DNA of 64,000 bases. Source: VRUE01 sp963824215. Its GTDB lineage: Bacteria > Actinomycetota > Thermoleophilia > Solirubrobacterales > 70-9. Shown here piece after piece: positions 8,139 to 16,327 of the stretch; the stretch's first letter is position 1; each line of letters opens with the position of its first letter. The notes below the pieces were generated by a model. That model was not told the origin of the DNA and did no database searches. It saw only the letters and a program-made list of their open reading frames with translations. Location: assembly GCA_963824215.1 (NCBI GenBank), contig CAWGOE010000001.1, positions 62,001 to 126,000 of the forward strand, read 5' to 3'. A program made the position numbers and the translations under genes.

Positions 8139-8330
8139 ATGAGTGCAACGACAGAGGCAACGCTCTGGATCTGCGAGAGCTGCGGCTTTATCTACGACCC
8201 GGCGATCGGCGATCCGGACGGCGGCATCCCGCCCGGAACCGCTTTCGAGGAGATCCCCACGGATTGGTTCTGTCCCGTCTGCGGGGCGCGAACCACGGAC
8301 TTTCGCCCAGTCGAGCCGGGCGAGGCTTAG
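8139..8330 (+). CDS. Rubredoxin
   Basis: 63 aa. The two iron-binding knuckles are CESCGFIYD (residues 12-20) and CPVCG (about 47-51), separated by the usual aromatic and acidic stretch GDPDGGIPPGTAFEEIPTDW. All four cysteine ligands are present and the length is normal. Rubredoxins carry single electrons in the cytoplasm. The GMC oxidoreductase begins 21 bp downstream on the same strand, so the two are probably co-transcribed and may exchange electrons; that partnership is inference. Confidence 0.95.
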   Translation: MSATTEATLWICESCGFIYDPAIGDPDGGIPPGTAFEEIPTDWFCPVCGARTTDFRPVEPGEA

Positions 8331-8351
8331 GCCGCGAGGAACAAGCCCGCC

Positions 8352-9989
8352 GTGACCTACGACTACGACTGGATCGTCGTCGGCTCGGGGTTCGGCGGGT
8401 CGGTGTCAGCCCTGCGTTTAGCCGAAAAGGGCTACAGCGTCGCCGTGCTCGAGTGCGGCAAGCGCTTCGGCGACGATGACTTCCCCAGCTCCACCGGCGA
8501 CAGCCGCCGTTATTTCTGGGCGCCGCGGATGGGGATGAAGGGAATCTTCCGGCTCAGCATCTTCAAGGACATCGCCGTGGTCAGCGGCTGCGGCGTCGGC
8601 GGCGGCAGCCTCGGCTACGCCAACACCCTCTACGTCCCCCCCTCGCCCTTCTTCGAAGACCCGCAGTGGGCCGATCTAGAGAACTGGGAGGCCCGCCTCG
8701 CCCCCCACTACGAAACCGCACAGCGGATGCTCGGCGTCGTCGTCCACGACAATGACGACCCCGCCGACCAGCTGCTGCGCGAGCTCGGCGAGGAGCTCGG
8801 TGTCAGCGACACCTATCGCAAGACCCCGATCGGGGTCTACCTTGACAACCCCGGCAAGACCGTTCCCGATCCCTACTTTGAAGGCGAGGGGCCAGAGCGG
8901 ACCGGCTGCATGCAGTGCGGCCGCTGCATGGTCGGCTGCCCGCACGGCGCCAAGAACACGCTGGTCAAGAACTACCTCTGGCTGGCCGAGCACCGCGGGG
9001 TCGAGGTGCAGGCTGAGCGCACCGTCACCGACATCCGCCCGCTCGGCGGCGCCGACGGCAGCGACGGCTACGCGGTCAGCAGCGAGCGCTCCGGCCTGCT
9101 GCGCGGCCGCAAGCGCCGCACGCTGCGGGCGCGCGGCGTGATCGTCGCCGCAGGGCCGCTCGGGACCAACAAGCTGCTGCAACGCTGCCGCCTCGGCGGC
9201 TCGCTGCCGCGCATCTCGCCACGCCTGGGCGAGCTGGTCCGTACCAACAGCGAGAGCATCCTCGGGGTCAGGGTGCCGGAGGACTATCCGGACGACCTCA
9301 GCCGGCGGGTCGCGATCACCTCGAGCATCTACCCCGATCCCCACACCCACATCGAGACCGTCACCTACGGCGAAGCCGGCGACTCGATGAGTCTGCTCAA
9401 CACGCTGCTGGTCGGCGACGGCACCCGCGTGACGCGGCCGCTGAAGCTGCTCGGGCAGATCCTCCGCCACCCGCGCAACTTCGCCAAGATCATGTGGCCC
9501 AAAGGCAGCTCGCGCCGCACGATCATCCTCCTGGTGATGCAGACGCTCGACAACGCGATCGCGCTGCGACCGAAGCTGAAGCGCAACGGCGAAGTGCGGC
9601 TGCAGACCGAACAGGATCCGGAGCGCCCCAACCCGACCTTCATCCCGGCGGCCAACCAGGCGGCTGAATGGCTGGCGCAGCGGACCGGCGGGGTCGCGAC
9701 GAGCTCGGTGACGGAGGCGGCGTTCAACATCCCCACCACCGCCCACATCCTCGGCGGAGCCGCGATCGGCCACGGCCCCGAGGACGGCGTCGTTGACTCG
9801 CGCCAGCGGGTCTTCGGCTACGAGAACCTGATGGTCTGCGACGGCGCCGCGATCCCGGCAAACGTCGGCGTCAATCCGAGCCTGACGATCACGGCCCTGG
9901 CCGAGCACGCGATGAGCCAGGTGCCGCCGAAAGAGGGGGCGCCACCGCGCGACCTGCCCGAGGCCGCGCGGCCTGCCGCCGTTTCCTAG
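8352..9989 (+). CDS. GMC-family FAD oxidoreductase, cholesterol-oxidase-like (ChoD type)
   Basis: 545 aa, GTG start preceded by GAGGAA. The N-terminus has the FAD dinucleotide motif VVGSGFGGSVSALRLAEKG. SGCGVGGGSLGYANTL is the second GMC motif, and the C-terminus has the FAD strand CDGAAIPANVGVNPSLTI with the catalytic His/Asn region. C186-x2-C189-x2-C192-x3-C196-P matches the 4Fe-4S ferredoxin ligand pattern; similar cysteines occur in ChoD-type actinobacterial enzymes. Likely an FAD alcohol or sterol oxidoreductase. Rubredoxin directly upstream suggests that electrons leave by a redox chain rather than only to O2. Confidence 0.8.
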   Translation: MTYDYDWIVVGSGFGGSVSALRLAEKGYSVAVLECGKRFGDDDFPSSTGDSRRYFWAPRMGMKGIFRLSIFKDIAVVSGCGVGGGSLGYANTLYVPPSPFFEDPQWADLENWEARLAPHYETAQRMLGVVVHDNDDPADQLLRELGEELGVSDTYRKTPIGVYLDNPGKTVPDPYFEGEGPERTGCMQCGRCMVGCPHGAKNTLVKNYLWLAEHRGVEVQAERTVTDIRPLGGADGSDGYAVSSERSGLLRGRKRRTLRARGVIVAAGPLGTNKLLQRCRLGGSLPRISPRLGELVRTNSESILGVRVPEDYPDDLSRRVAITSSIYPDPHTHIETVTYGEAGDSMSLLNTLLVGDGTRVTRPLKLLGQILRHPRNFAKIMWPKGSSRRTIILLVMQTLDNAIALRPKLKRNGEVRLQTEQDPERPNPTFIPAANQAAEWLAQRTGGVATSSVTEAAFNIPTTAHILGGAAIGHGPEDGVVDSRQRVFGYENLMVCDGAAIPANVGVNPSLTITALAEHAMSQVPPKEGAPPRDLPEAARPAAVS

Positions 9990-10001
9990 TCCCTGGAGAG
10001 G

Positions 10002-10116
10002 GCGCGAAAACCAAGCAGGTCGGGGGATGCAGGGAGGACGGCGAGGGGAGCGCACTGTTCGTGCGTGACCCGACCCGGCCGACCGAAGACCCCGAGATGC
10101 GCCGGTTTGCAGCGTC
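10002..10116. repeat. Structured repeat family 2, copy a
   Basis: Begins GCGAAAACC (10004-10012) and ends CGGTTTGCAGCGTC (10103-10116). The AAACC/GGTTT ends pair. An inner hairpin CGCAC / GTGCG (10051-10055, 10061-10065) has loop TGTTC, and a nearby CAGGTCGGG / CCCGACC pair closes over it. It shares its ends, a GCAGGG segment and the TGTTCGTGCG hairpin with the copy at 51442-51556. It fills the gap between the convergent GMC and superoxide dismutase genes. Confidence 0.6.
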
Positions 10117-10118
10117 AT

Positions 10119-10718
10119 CTATTGAGAGAAACGCTGCCCAACGTAGTCCCAGTTGACGACGTTCCAAAAGGCATCGATGTATTCCGGGCGCTTGTTCTGG
10201 TACTTGAGGTAGTAGGCGTGCTCCCAGACGTCGCAGCCGAGCAACGGCGTCTTGCCGTCGGAGATCGGCGAGTCCTGGTTCGGAGTTTTGACGATCGCCA
10301 CACCGTCGCCGTCCTTGACCAGCCAGGCCCAACCGGAGCCGAATTGACCGATGCCGGCTTCTTTGAACTTGGCCTTGAACTCGTCGAATGAGCCGAAGGC
10401 CGCGTCGATCGCAGCCGCCAGATCGCCGCTCGGGGCGCCACCGCCGTCGGGGCTGAGCATCTGCCAGAAGAGCGTGTGGTTGTAGTGGCCACCGCCGTTG
10501 TTGCGAACCGGACCCTGCTTGTCAGCGGGCAGGCTGTCGAGGTTCCGCAGCACGTCCTCGACGTCGCGGTCGGCCCACTCGGTCCCCTCCAGAGCGCCAT
10601 TGGCTTTGTCGACGTAGGCCTGATGGTGCTTGTCGTGGTGGACCCGCATCGTCGCCTCGTCGATATGAGGCTCGAGTGCGTTGTAGTCGTAGGGAAGATC
10701 GGGGACCGAGAAAGCCAT
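10119..10718 (-). CDS. sodA: Superoxide dismutase, Fe/Mn type
   Basis: 199 aa from ATG 10718, preceded by AAGGAG. Metal ligands are visible: H27 in MRVHHDKHHQAYV, the His of GGHYNHTLFW, and the Asp and His of DVWEHAYYLKYQNKRPEYI. The residue pattern (GSGWAWLV, DVWEHAYY) is that of cytoplasmic dimeric or tetrameric SODs; metal choice between Mn and Fe cannot be settled from sequence alone. It is divergent from the stress-type sigma gene at 10870 with about 150 bp between starts, which suggests possible shared stress control. Confidence 0.96.
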   Translation of the reverse strand: MAFSVPDLPYDYNALEPHIDEATMRVHHDKHHQAYVDKANGALEGTEWADRDVEDVLRNLDSLPADKQGPVRNNGGGHYNHTLFWQMLSPDGGGAPSGDLAAAIDAAFGSFDEFKAKFKEAGIGQFGSGWAWLVKDGDGVAIVKTPNQDSPISDGKTPLLGCDVWEHAYYLKYQNKRPEYIDAFWNVVNWDYVGQRFSQ

Positions 10719-10869
10719 CTGGAAGCTCCTTGTTTCGAGTTGGAAGTCCAGCGGGAGCCTAGATGGTCCGTCCCACCGCTTGCTAGCTTGTTCTGAGAGC
10801 GGCTGCACGGCCTGTGTCTCGAGGGCTCGAGGGCGGCATCGGGTTAGCTAGTCGGCCCGGCGTTGAGCT

Positions 10870-11679
10870 ATGGAATCGAAGCGACACAGAGACGGAGACG
10901 GCGCACCCCCAGGACTGGGGGCTGACGAGCAACTCGCCAACGACGGAGAGCTGTGGCGGCGCTTCGCCGAGAACCGCGATCCGGCAATCCGCGAAGAGCT
11001 GGTGCGGCGCAACATGCCTTTTGCCAAGCGGCTGGCGCTGCGCTATCGCGGCGCCAGCGAGTCCTTCGACGACCTGCTCCAGGTCGCCAACCTCGGTCTG
11101 CTCAACGCGATTGATCGCTTCGACCCCAATCGCGGCATTCCCTTTACCGCCTTTGCCTCGCCAACCATCCTTGGCGAGCTCAAACGCCACTTCCGCGACC
11201 GGGTCTGGACCGTGCGGGTCCCGCGTGGCCTGCATGACCGCATGGCCGAAGTCGACAAAGCGATTACCGAGCTGACCAAACAGCTGCAACGCTCACCCTC
11301 GGTTGGCGAGATCGCCGACCGACTCGAGCTCGAGCAGACCGACGTACTCGAGGTGATGGAGGCGAACCACAACAGGCGTCCGCTCTCGCTCGACCGGCCG
11401 GCTGGGTCCGAGGATTCCGATGAAGCGTCCCCCGCCGAGTGGATCGGCAGCGAGGACGAGGCGTTTGAGCTGGTCGAGGGCCGGATCGCCCTCGACGCGG
11501 CGCTGCCCTTCCTCGACGATCGCGAGCGGCTGGTGCTGCGACTGCGCTTCGCCGAGGACATGACGCAGTCGCAGATCGCCGAACAGATCGGTCACTCGCA
11601 GATGCACGTCTCGCGCATCCTGCGCCGCGCCCTAGCGCGAATCAGGGAGCAGATCAGGGAGCAGCGGCAAAGCGAATGA
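10870..11679 (+). CDS. SigB/SigF-type alternative sigma factor (group 3)
   Basis: 269 aa with regions 2, 3 and 4. Region 2 is RRNMPFAKRLALRYRGASESFDDLLQVANLGLLNAIDRFDPNRGIPFTAFASPTILGELKRHFRD. Region 3 is RSPSVGEIADRLELEQTDVLEVMEA. Region 4 is LDDRERLVLRLRFAEDMTQSQIAEQIGHSQMHVSRILRRAL. This organisation is that of SigB/SigF general stress or sporulation sigma factors held by RsbW-type kinases. The RsbW-like gene is convergent and overlaps the 3' end by 26 bp; two STAS antagonists and a PP2C phosphatase follow, forming a full partner-switching set. Confidence 0.93.
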   Translation: MESKRHRDGDGAPPGLGADEQLANDGELWRRFAENRDPAIREELVRRNMPFAKRLALRYRGASESFDDLLQVANLGLLNAIDRFDPNRGIPFTAFASPTILGELKRHFRDRVWTVRVPRGLHDRMAEVDKAITELTKQLQRSPSVGEIADRLELEQTDVLEVMEANHNRRPLSLDRPAGSEDSDEASPAEWIGSEDEAFELVEGRIALDAALPFLDDRERLVLRLRFAEDMTQSQIAEQIGHSQMHVSRILRRALARIREQIREQRQSE

Positions 11680-12490
11680 CGAGGTAGTCGCCGTCACCGG
11701 ACTCCTCGACTGCGAGTTCGTCGGCTAGGGCCTCCAACGAGCCGCCGACCGGGACTTCGAGCTCCTCACGAATCTGGCCTGCCGCGCCAGGGTCCATCGG
11801 GCCGAGGCGAAGCGCAATCCCCTCGCCACGATCCTCCAGACCGAGCCGCACACGCCCGTTGGAAAAGCGCGAAGGCGCTGCCGCGGCGATCGCGTCGGTA
11901 ACCAGGACGGCGTCAGAGAGTCGATCAACCGAAAGGTCGCGCCGGGCAGCCAACGCACCGACGACTCGCGCCAACACCGGACCGAGCAGCTCGGGCCGGT
12001 CGGTAACGAGCTCGGTCGTGTCGTTCAAGCTTGGATCCATCTTCACCGGATCTCCGTCGACGCTGCCGGCCGTGCCACCATTTAGCGGCAACCGCATTCT
12101 CACTTCGGTGCCGGTGTCCACGCCGCCTGAGATCGCGAAGCTGGAGGAGAGCGCCGCGATCAGCGAAAGGCCGAGACGCAGGCTGCCGCGCTCGACGTCC
12201 GCTTGGGGCTGAATGCCTATTCCCTCGTCGCGGACGGTCACCGTGAGGCCATCCTCGTCGGGCTGGGCCTCGACCAAAAGCGGCCCGGCCTTGCCCTGAT
12301 AGGCGTGCACCGCCACGTTCATGCAGGCCTCGGTAACGACCGTCTTCAGGTCGGCCAGACCAGGCTCGTCCATCCCGATCTCCTCCGCCAGGCCGGCCAG
12401 GGCGTGGCGAACGACAGCGACGTTTTCGGCCTTCGCTGGAAGGATCATCTGAAGCCCCTTGGGGTGATTGATCGTCGAGTTCTCAGGCAT
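11654..12490 (-). CDS. Tandem RsbW-like anti-sigma ATPase
   Basis: 278 aa from ATG 12490; TTG 12499 is an alternative with GGAAGAAG upstream. The first half is a HATPase_c_2 domain with N-box EACMNVAVHAY, G1 box VRDEGIGI and the GLSLIAAL helix, as in the serine kinases RsbW and SpoIIAB. The second half (about 150-278) repeats the fold pattern but has lost the N-box asparagine and the DxGxG box (LEDRGEGIALRLG), so it is probably a non-catalytic duplicate that may bind sigma or STAS partners. It is tail to tail with the sigma gene and divergent from the first STAS gene. Confidence 0.8.
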   Translation of the reverse strand: MPENSTINHPKGLQMILPAKAENVAVVRHALAGLAEEIGMDEPGLADLKTVVTEACMNVAVHAYQGKAGPLLVEAQPDEDGLTVTVRDEGIGIQPQADVERGSLRLGLSLIAALSSSFAISGGVDTGTEVRMRLPLNGGTAGSVDGDPVKMDPSLNDTTELVTDRPELLGPVLARVVGALAARRDLSVDRLSDAVLVTDAIAAAAPSRFSNGRVRLGLEDRGEGIALRLGPMDPGAAGQIREELEVPVGGSLEALADELAVEESGDGDYLVIRFAAAP

Positions 12491-12630
12491 GAACCGCAAT
12501 CTTCTTCCGCTGAGGACCTAGTTCCCCGCGGGGCCCGAGCATATCCGTCGGGCTTTTGGGTCATTGGGCTACCCCTCGGCCCGGCCACCGAAACCACGTC
12601 GATCCCCGCGGCTTACCCAGGTCCCTGCGC

Positions 12631-12636
12631 TAGGAT
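12631..12636 (+). promoter_or_regulatory. -10 box for leaderless STAS transcript
   Basis: TAGGAT is followed by 7 nt (CGCCAAC) and GTG at 12644. The box identifies this GTG as the likely start among several in the frame. Confidence 0.45.
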
Positions 12637-12643
12637 CGCCAAC

Positions 12644-13015
12644 GTGAGCCCAGCCCCTTTTGACGTGCGCAAGGAGCAGCTCGACGGCGGTATCAGCGCG
12701 ATCACCGTGCAGGGCGAGCTGGACATGAATACTGCGCCCCAGCTCGAGCAGCAGTTGGAGGAGGCTCTCGCCGATCGTGCAGCCGCGATCATGCTCGACC
12801 TCAGCGATTGCGAGTTCATCGACTCAACCGGGATCGCGTTGATCGTGCGCTCCTGGCAGCGGCTCGACCGCGAAGCGGGCGGGGACGGGGAGGGCCGCCT
12901 GGTCCTCTGCTCCCACAACCACCAGGTCCGCCGGTTGCTCAAGATCACCGGCGTCGAATCATCGATCTCGATGCACGAGGGTCGTGACGAAGCCCTCGCC
13001 GAGCTGCGCGGCTGA
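12644..13015 (+). CDS. Anti-sigma factor antagonist (STAS domain), first copy
   Basis: 123 aa from GTG 12644. A single STAS domain: ITVQGELDMNTAPQLEQQL is the first strand-helix, and DLSDCEFIDSTGIALIV carries the conserved Ser (DST) that RsbW-type kinases phosphorylate. The C-terminal helices follow. In partner switching the unphosphorylated protein binds the ATPase and frees sigma. It is the first of two STAS genes in tandem, 64 bp apart, each with its own apparent leaderless promoter. Confidence 0.93.
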   Translation: MSPAPFDVRKEQLDGGISAITVQGELDMNTAPQLEQQLEEALADRAAAIMLDLSDCEFIDSTGIALIVRSWQRLDREAGGDGEGRLVLCSHNHQVRRLLKITGVESSISMHEGRDEALAELRG

Positions 13016-13067
13016 CGCCTGCGGCCACCAATGGTTGACGGTGCTGGACTAATTATCAGGCCGGACA

Positions 13068-13073
13068 TAGAGT
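13068..13073 (+). promoter_or_regulatory. -10 box for second STAS gene
   Basis: TAGAGT lies 6 nt before the ATG at 13080, again without a Shine-Dalgarno. Confidence 0.45.
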
Positions 13074-13079
13074 CCAGTC

Positions 13080-13439
13080 ATGGCCGGGACTAAGCAGGGC
13101 AGCCGTGAAGTGCGCGATGGGATGCTGACCCTCCTGGTCAGCATCGACGCCGAGGCGCAAACCTTGGCCCTTGTGGGCGAACTCGACATGGCGAACGCCG
13201 CGACGCTCGCCAGCGAGCTGGAAAACCTGGAAGCAAGCGCCGATAGCGAGCCGATCACACTCGACATGCGGGAGCTCGAGTTCATCGACTCGACCGGCAT
13301 TGCCGTTCTTGTCGCCGCACATCGCCGCGCCAGCGCCAAAGGCGAGGGCCGCCTTCGCTTCATCCGCAGCCAGGCGACCGGGGTGCAGCGAGTCATGGAA
13401 GTCACCGGCCTGGAGAAGGAGCTGCCTTTCGTCGCTTAG
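13080..13439 (+). CDS. Anti-sigma factor antagonist (STAS domain), second copy
   Basis: 119 aa. LALVGELDMANAATLASEL and LDMRELEFIDSTGIAVLVAAH give the STAS fold, with the phosphorylatable Ser in DST at about residue 69. It is clearly a paralogue of the first STAS gene but with different flanks, so the two may answer to different halves of the tandem RsbW-like ATPase or to different phosphatases. The 3' end overlaps the next, convergent gene by 4 bp. Confidence 0.93.
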   Translation: MAGTKQGSREVRDGMLTLLVSIDAEAQTLALVGELDMANAATLASELENLEASADSEPITLDMRELEFIDSTGIAVLVAAHRRASAKGEGRLRFIRSQATGVQRVMEVTGLEKELPFVA

Positions 13440-13843
13440 GCGATGGCGGTGGCAAAGCGCGCTACGGCCTGCTCCGGATCGGGAAAGACCTCGCCGCGCA
13501 CGATGCAACCGTCGCGCACCTCCCAGATCCAGGCGACGGGAACGTCGCGGATTCCTAGCTCGCGACTGCGGGCATAGACCCGGCCGCGGACCAGGATCGA
13601 GTCGCCCCGGCGCTCGACCATGCTCGGGGTAATCAGCAGCTCTTCCCAGACCGTTGCGACGTCGGAGAGGTAGTCATGCAGGCCGGCGCGGCCGCTGTAG
13701 GGAGCATCGCGGCCGACTGCCTCGGCGGTTACAACGGGGAAGAACTCCATCCGCTCGTCGCAGAGCGCGACGATGCCCGCCTCGTCGCGCTCGTTGAAGC
13801 ACGCGTAGAGACGCTCCACCAGCGCCACTTGCAGATCAGACAT
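13436..13843 (-). CDS. SnoaL/NTF2-like protein
   Basis: 135 aa from ATG 13843 (GTG 13852 possible), with AGGTGG just upstream. VERLYACFNERDEAGIVALCDERMEFFP and RAGLHDYLSDVATVWEEL, then VVRGRVYARSRELG-type strands ending in WEVRDGCIVRGEVFPDPEQAV, follow the cone-shaped SnoaL-like fold. No catalytic residues can be assigned. It overlaps the end of the PP2C phosphatase gene by 8 bp, so it is translated as the second gene of that unit; a sensory or ligand-binding role in the stress pathway is possible but unproven. Confidence 0.75.
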   Translation of the reverse strand: MSDLQVALVERLYACFNERDEAGIVALCDERMEFFPVVTAEAVGRDAPYSGRAGLHDYLSDVATVWEELLITPSMVERRGDSILVRGRVYARSRELGIRDVPVAWIWEVRDGCIVRGEVFPDPEQAVARFATAIA

Positions 13844-15254
13844 CGCCACCACCTAAACCCGCGGCGGCGGCAAGCGGGGGCTCAGCGCTGGGCTGTGTCG
13901 CCGTTGCAGAATCGGCCGAGGCGCGGGCGATCGCGAGGATCGCGACGTCGTCGTCGAGATTGCCATCGGTGAAAGCGTGCAAAGAGGACTCGAGACGCTG
14001 CAGGGCGAGCGATGGGTTGCCGGCCCCGCGCAGCTCATTTCGCAAGCGCTCCTCGCCGTAGCGCTCGCCGTCCCCCTGAGCCTCGGTGATGCCGTCGGTG
14101 ACGATCACGAGCTGCTGACCCGGCTTGATCTCGCTGTGCGCAATCTGCCAGCGTGCATCAGGGAAGGCACCCAGCACCGGGTCGGCGCCCGCCGCCTCGC
14201 GGACCTCGTCGCCATCGACGAGCAACGGCGGCGGATGGCCGGCAACCGCGATCCGCACCGGCTCGCGGGGGTTTTCAGCAATCGTCACCGCGGCGACACT
14301 GCACAGGGCGGCGTCGCCGCGGGCGAGGAGAACCCGATTTAGCGTCGAGAGGGCGACCAGCGGATCGGCGCTGAGCAAGGCCGCGGTGCGCAGGGTGTAG
14401 CGCGCCACCGCCGTCACCGAGGCCGCATGCGCGCCACGGCCGGTGACGTCGCCGATCGCCAGCATCCAGCCTCCCGGCACCCGGAAGACGTCATAGAAGT
14501 CGCCGCCGACTTCGTTCTCCGCCCCAGCCGGCCGGTACATCGCCGCGATCGACCAGCCCGGAATATGCGGAAGCGGCGAGGGGAGCAAGCCGCGCTGCAG
14601 CGTCTCGGCGATCTCAGCCCGGGCGCGCTCCGCCCGCTCGAGGTCGGCGAAGAGGCCCGAGTTATCCAGAGCAAGAGCGACGCGACCGCTGAGGATCCAG
14701 GCAAAGCGGGCGTCCTCGCGCCGGTAACGGCGGCGCGACCAGGCAACGGCGATCGTCAGCGTTCCCGTCACTTCGCCACGCGCCTGCAGCGCGACCGTGA
14801 CAGCGGAACGCAGCCCCAGACTGCGCAGAAAGTCGAGGTCCTCGTCGTCGTGGGCTAGCTCGCGGAGGTCCTCCTCCGTCATCCGCTCATAAAAGCGCGG
14901 CTCGAGCGAAGTTCTGCTGCCGCCGTCAACCATCGACGGCGGAGTCGAGGGCAAGCGTTCCGCCAAGGCGCACTCGAACTCCGGCCGGCCCCCCGGCCCA
15001 ACCCGGACCGCGGCCCGGCGGGGAATGCGGTCCTCGTCGATCACATCGATCATGCAGAAGTCGCCGAACTCCGGCACGAGGATCGCGCAGATCGCATCGA
15101 GAGTCTGCTCGAGCGAGCCGCCGGCGTCGGAGACCGCCGCGGTGTCGGCGAGGATCTGAAAGCGCCGCCGCGCCTTGCGCTCACGCCGGAAGAAGATGAC
15201 GAGAAGCACAGCCAATGCCACGAGTGCCAGGACAGCTATCTCGATCCAGGCCAC
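13836..15254 (-). CDS. RsbU/SpoIIE-type PP2C serine phosphatase with GAF sensor
   Basis: 472 aa, GTG start behind GGAGGGGGTGAG. Layout: membrane helix at residues 4-23 (IEIAVLALVALAVLLVIFF), basic linker, GAF-like domain about 35-195 (DAICAILVPEFGDFCMIDVI, then LGLRSAVTVALQARGEVTGTLTIA), a coiled linker, then PP2C/SpoIIE about 215-435 with ENEVGGDFYDVF and AIGDVTGRGAHAA supplying metal-binding Asp residues and LVIVTDGITEAQ near the end. It would dephosphorylate the two nearby STAS proteins and so release the sigma factor. The C-terminus ends in a low-complexity tail. Confidence 0.92.
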   Translation of the reverse strand: MAWIEIAVLALVALAVLLVIFFRRERKARRRFQILADTAAVSDAGGSLEQTLDAICAILVPEFGDFCMIDVIDEDRIPRRAAVRVGPGGRPEFECALAERLPSTPPSMVDGGSRTSLEPRFYERMTEEDLRELAHDDEDLDFLRSLGLRSAVTVALQARGEVTGTLTIAVAWSRRRYRREDARFAWILSGRVALALDNSGLFADLERAERARAEIAETLQRGLLPSPLPHIPGWSIAAMYRPAGAENEVGGDFYDVFRVPGGWMLAIGDVTGRGAHAASVTAVARYTLRTAALLSADPLVALSTLNRVLLARGDAALCSVAAVTIAENPREPVRIAVAGHPPPLLVDGDEVREAAGADPVLGAFPDARWQIAHSEIKPGQQLVIVTDGITEAQGDGERYGEERLRNELRGAGNPSLALQRLESSLHAFTDGNLDDDVAILAIARASADSATATQPSAEPPLAAAAGLGGGDV

Positions 15255-15407
15255 ATCTCACCCCCTCCAAATCGCTCGCTAGCCGCTACTGAAAAGACAG
15301 TACTACCACCGGTACGAATGTCCAACGCGGGAAGGTTGCGTTTGTCAGGATGGGCACCGGTTTCCAGATTGAGTTTTTCGAACGCTAAGCGGGGTACTCA
15401 GTGGCGC

Positions 15408-15632
15408 ATGATCGACACCAAGTCGATTCCGAAGCCCGGGGAGCGGTGGCTCAGCTGCCCGCCGTACCTGCTGATCGCGCACGTGATCGGCGTCGAGAAG
15501 AGCGCTGAGCCTCCGGTGGTCAGCTACGAGCTGCAGGATGAAGAGGGCTTTCTGCTGGAGCGTGTCGAGCATGCCGTGCTCGACGAGGGTTGGTGGAGGA
15601 CCTTCCAGCCGATGATCCGGCGCAGCGGCTAA
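15408..15632 (+). CDS. Small conserved hypothetical protein
   Basis: 74 aa from ATG 15408. The longer frame to 15318 has no supporting start signal. The sequence reads as a compact beta-rich domain (PGERWLSCPPYLLIAHVIGV, then VVSYELQDEEGFLLERVEHAVL) with several Trp residues and no membrane helix. I do not recognise a family or function. It is isolated between the divergent phosphatase and the convergent ferritin-like gene. Confidence 0.55.
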   Translation: MIDTKSIPKPGERWLSCPPYLLIAHVIGVEKSAEPPVVSYELQDEEGFLLERVEHAVLDEGWWRTFQPMIRRSG

Positions 15633-15649
15633 CCGCCGTTAGGTGAACC

Positions 15650-16165
15650 TCAGGCGATGCCCTCGAACTCGTACTCGCGCAGGAAGCCCTCGAAGAGGCG
15701 GCGATGGCCCTGCTCGTCGCGCAGGATCGCGATCGTCATGTCCTGGGTCACCGGATCCACTCCCTCGGTCTCCTCGATGACTCGCGTGTAGTGCTCGATC
15801 GCCCCGGTCTCCGCTTTGATCACACCACGGATCACGTGCACGATGTCGGTCTGGTGCTCGGGCGGCTGCAGGAAGGACTGCTCCGCAGCGAAGTCCTCGG
15901 AGCCGGGGACGATCCCATATAGCTCCTTGATCCGTTCCGCGAACTGCTTGGCGTGGCCAAGCTCCTCTTCGACGTCCTTTGCCAATGACTCTTTGATCTC
16001 TTGCGCCCTCACGCCATCCAGATTGACCGAGGCGGCGATGTAGCTCATCACGGTCTCGATCTCCATCCAGTAGGCCTTACGCAGCAGCTCGACGACGCGC
16101 TCCCTCGTCTCCAGGTTGGCGCTATCGAAGATGCCCTTGCTGGGCGACGGCGCTGAAGCCTCCAT
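15650..16165 (-). CDS. Ferritin-like diiron domain protein
   Basis: 171 aa, ATG behind a strong GGAGGGAACG. Four-helix bundle with metal-site glutamates and histidines: YWMEIETVMSYIAAS (helix 1), EEELGHAKQFAERI (ExxH, helix 2), IKAETGAIEHYTRVIEE (helix 3) and RDEQGHRRLFEGF (ExxH, helix 4). It resembles bacterioferritin-like or Dps-like stress proteins in the ferritin-like superfamily rather than a cage ferritin of normal sequence. Likely role: iron or peroxide handling in the cytoplasm. Confidence 0.82.
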   Translation of the reverse strand: MEASAPSPSKGIFDSANLETRERVVELLRKAYWMEIETVMSYIAASVNLDGVRAQEIKESLAKDVEEELGHAKQFAERIKELYGIVPGSEDFAAEQSFLQPPEHQTDIVHVIRGVIKAETGAIEHYTRVIEETEGVDPVTQDMTIAILRDEQGHRRLFEGFLREYEFEGIA

Positions 16166-16327
16166 CGTTCCCTCCGTGGTCGCTTACAAGTAAAGGAATC
16201 CGCTATTTCCGCTACCCAATAGCCCTCCATGCCAATCCCCCCTTGCGCGCCGTCCGAAAGCGGTCGCATACTCGTCGTCATTCGATCGCGTTTGTCCCTG
16301 AGAGAGGATGGGTAATCGGTCGATCGC

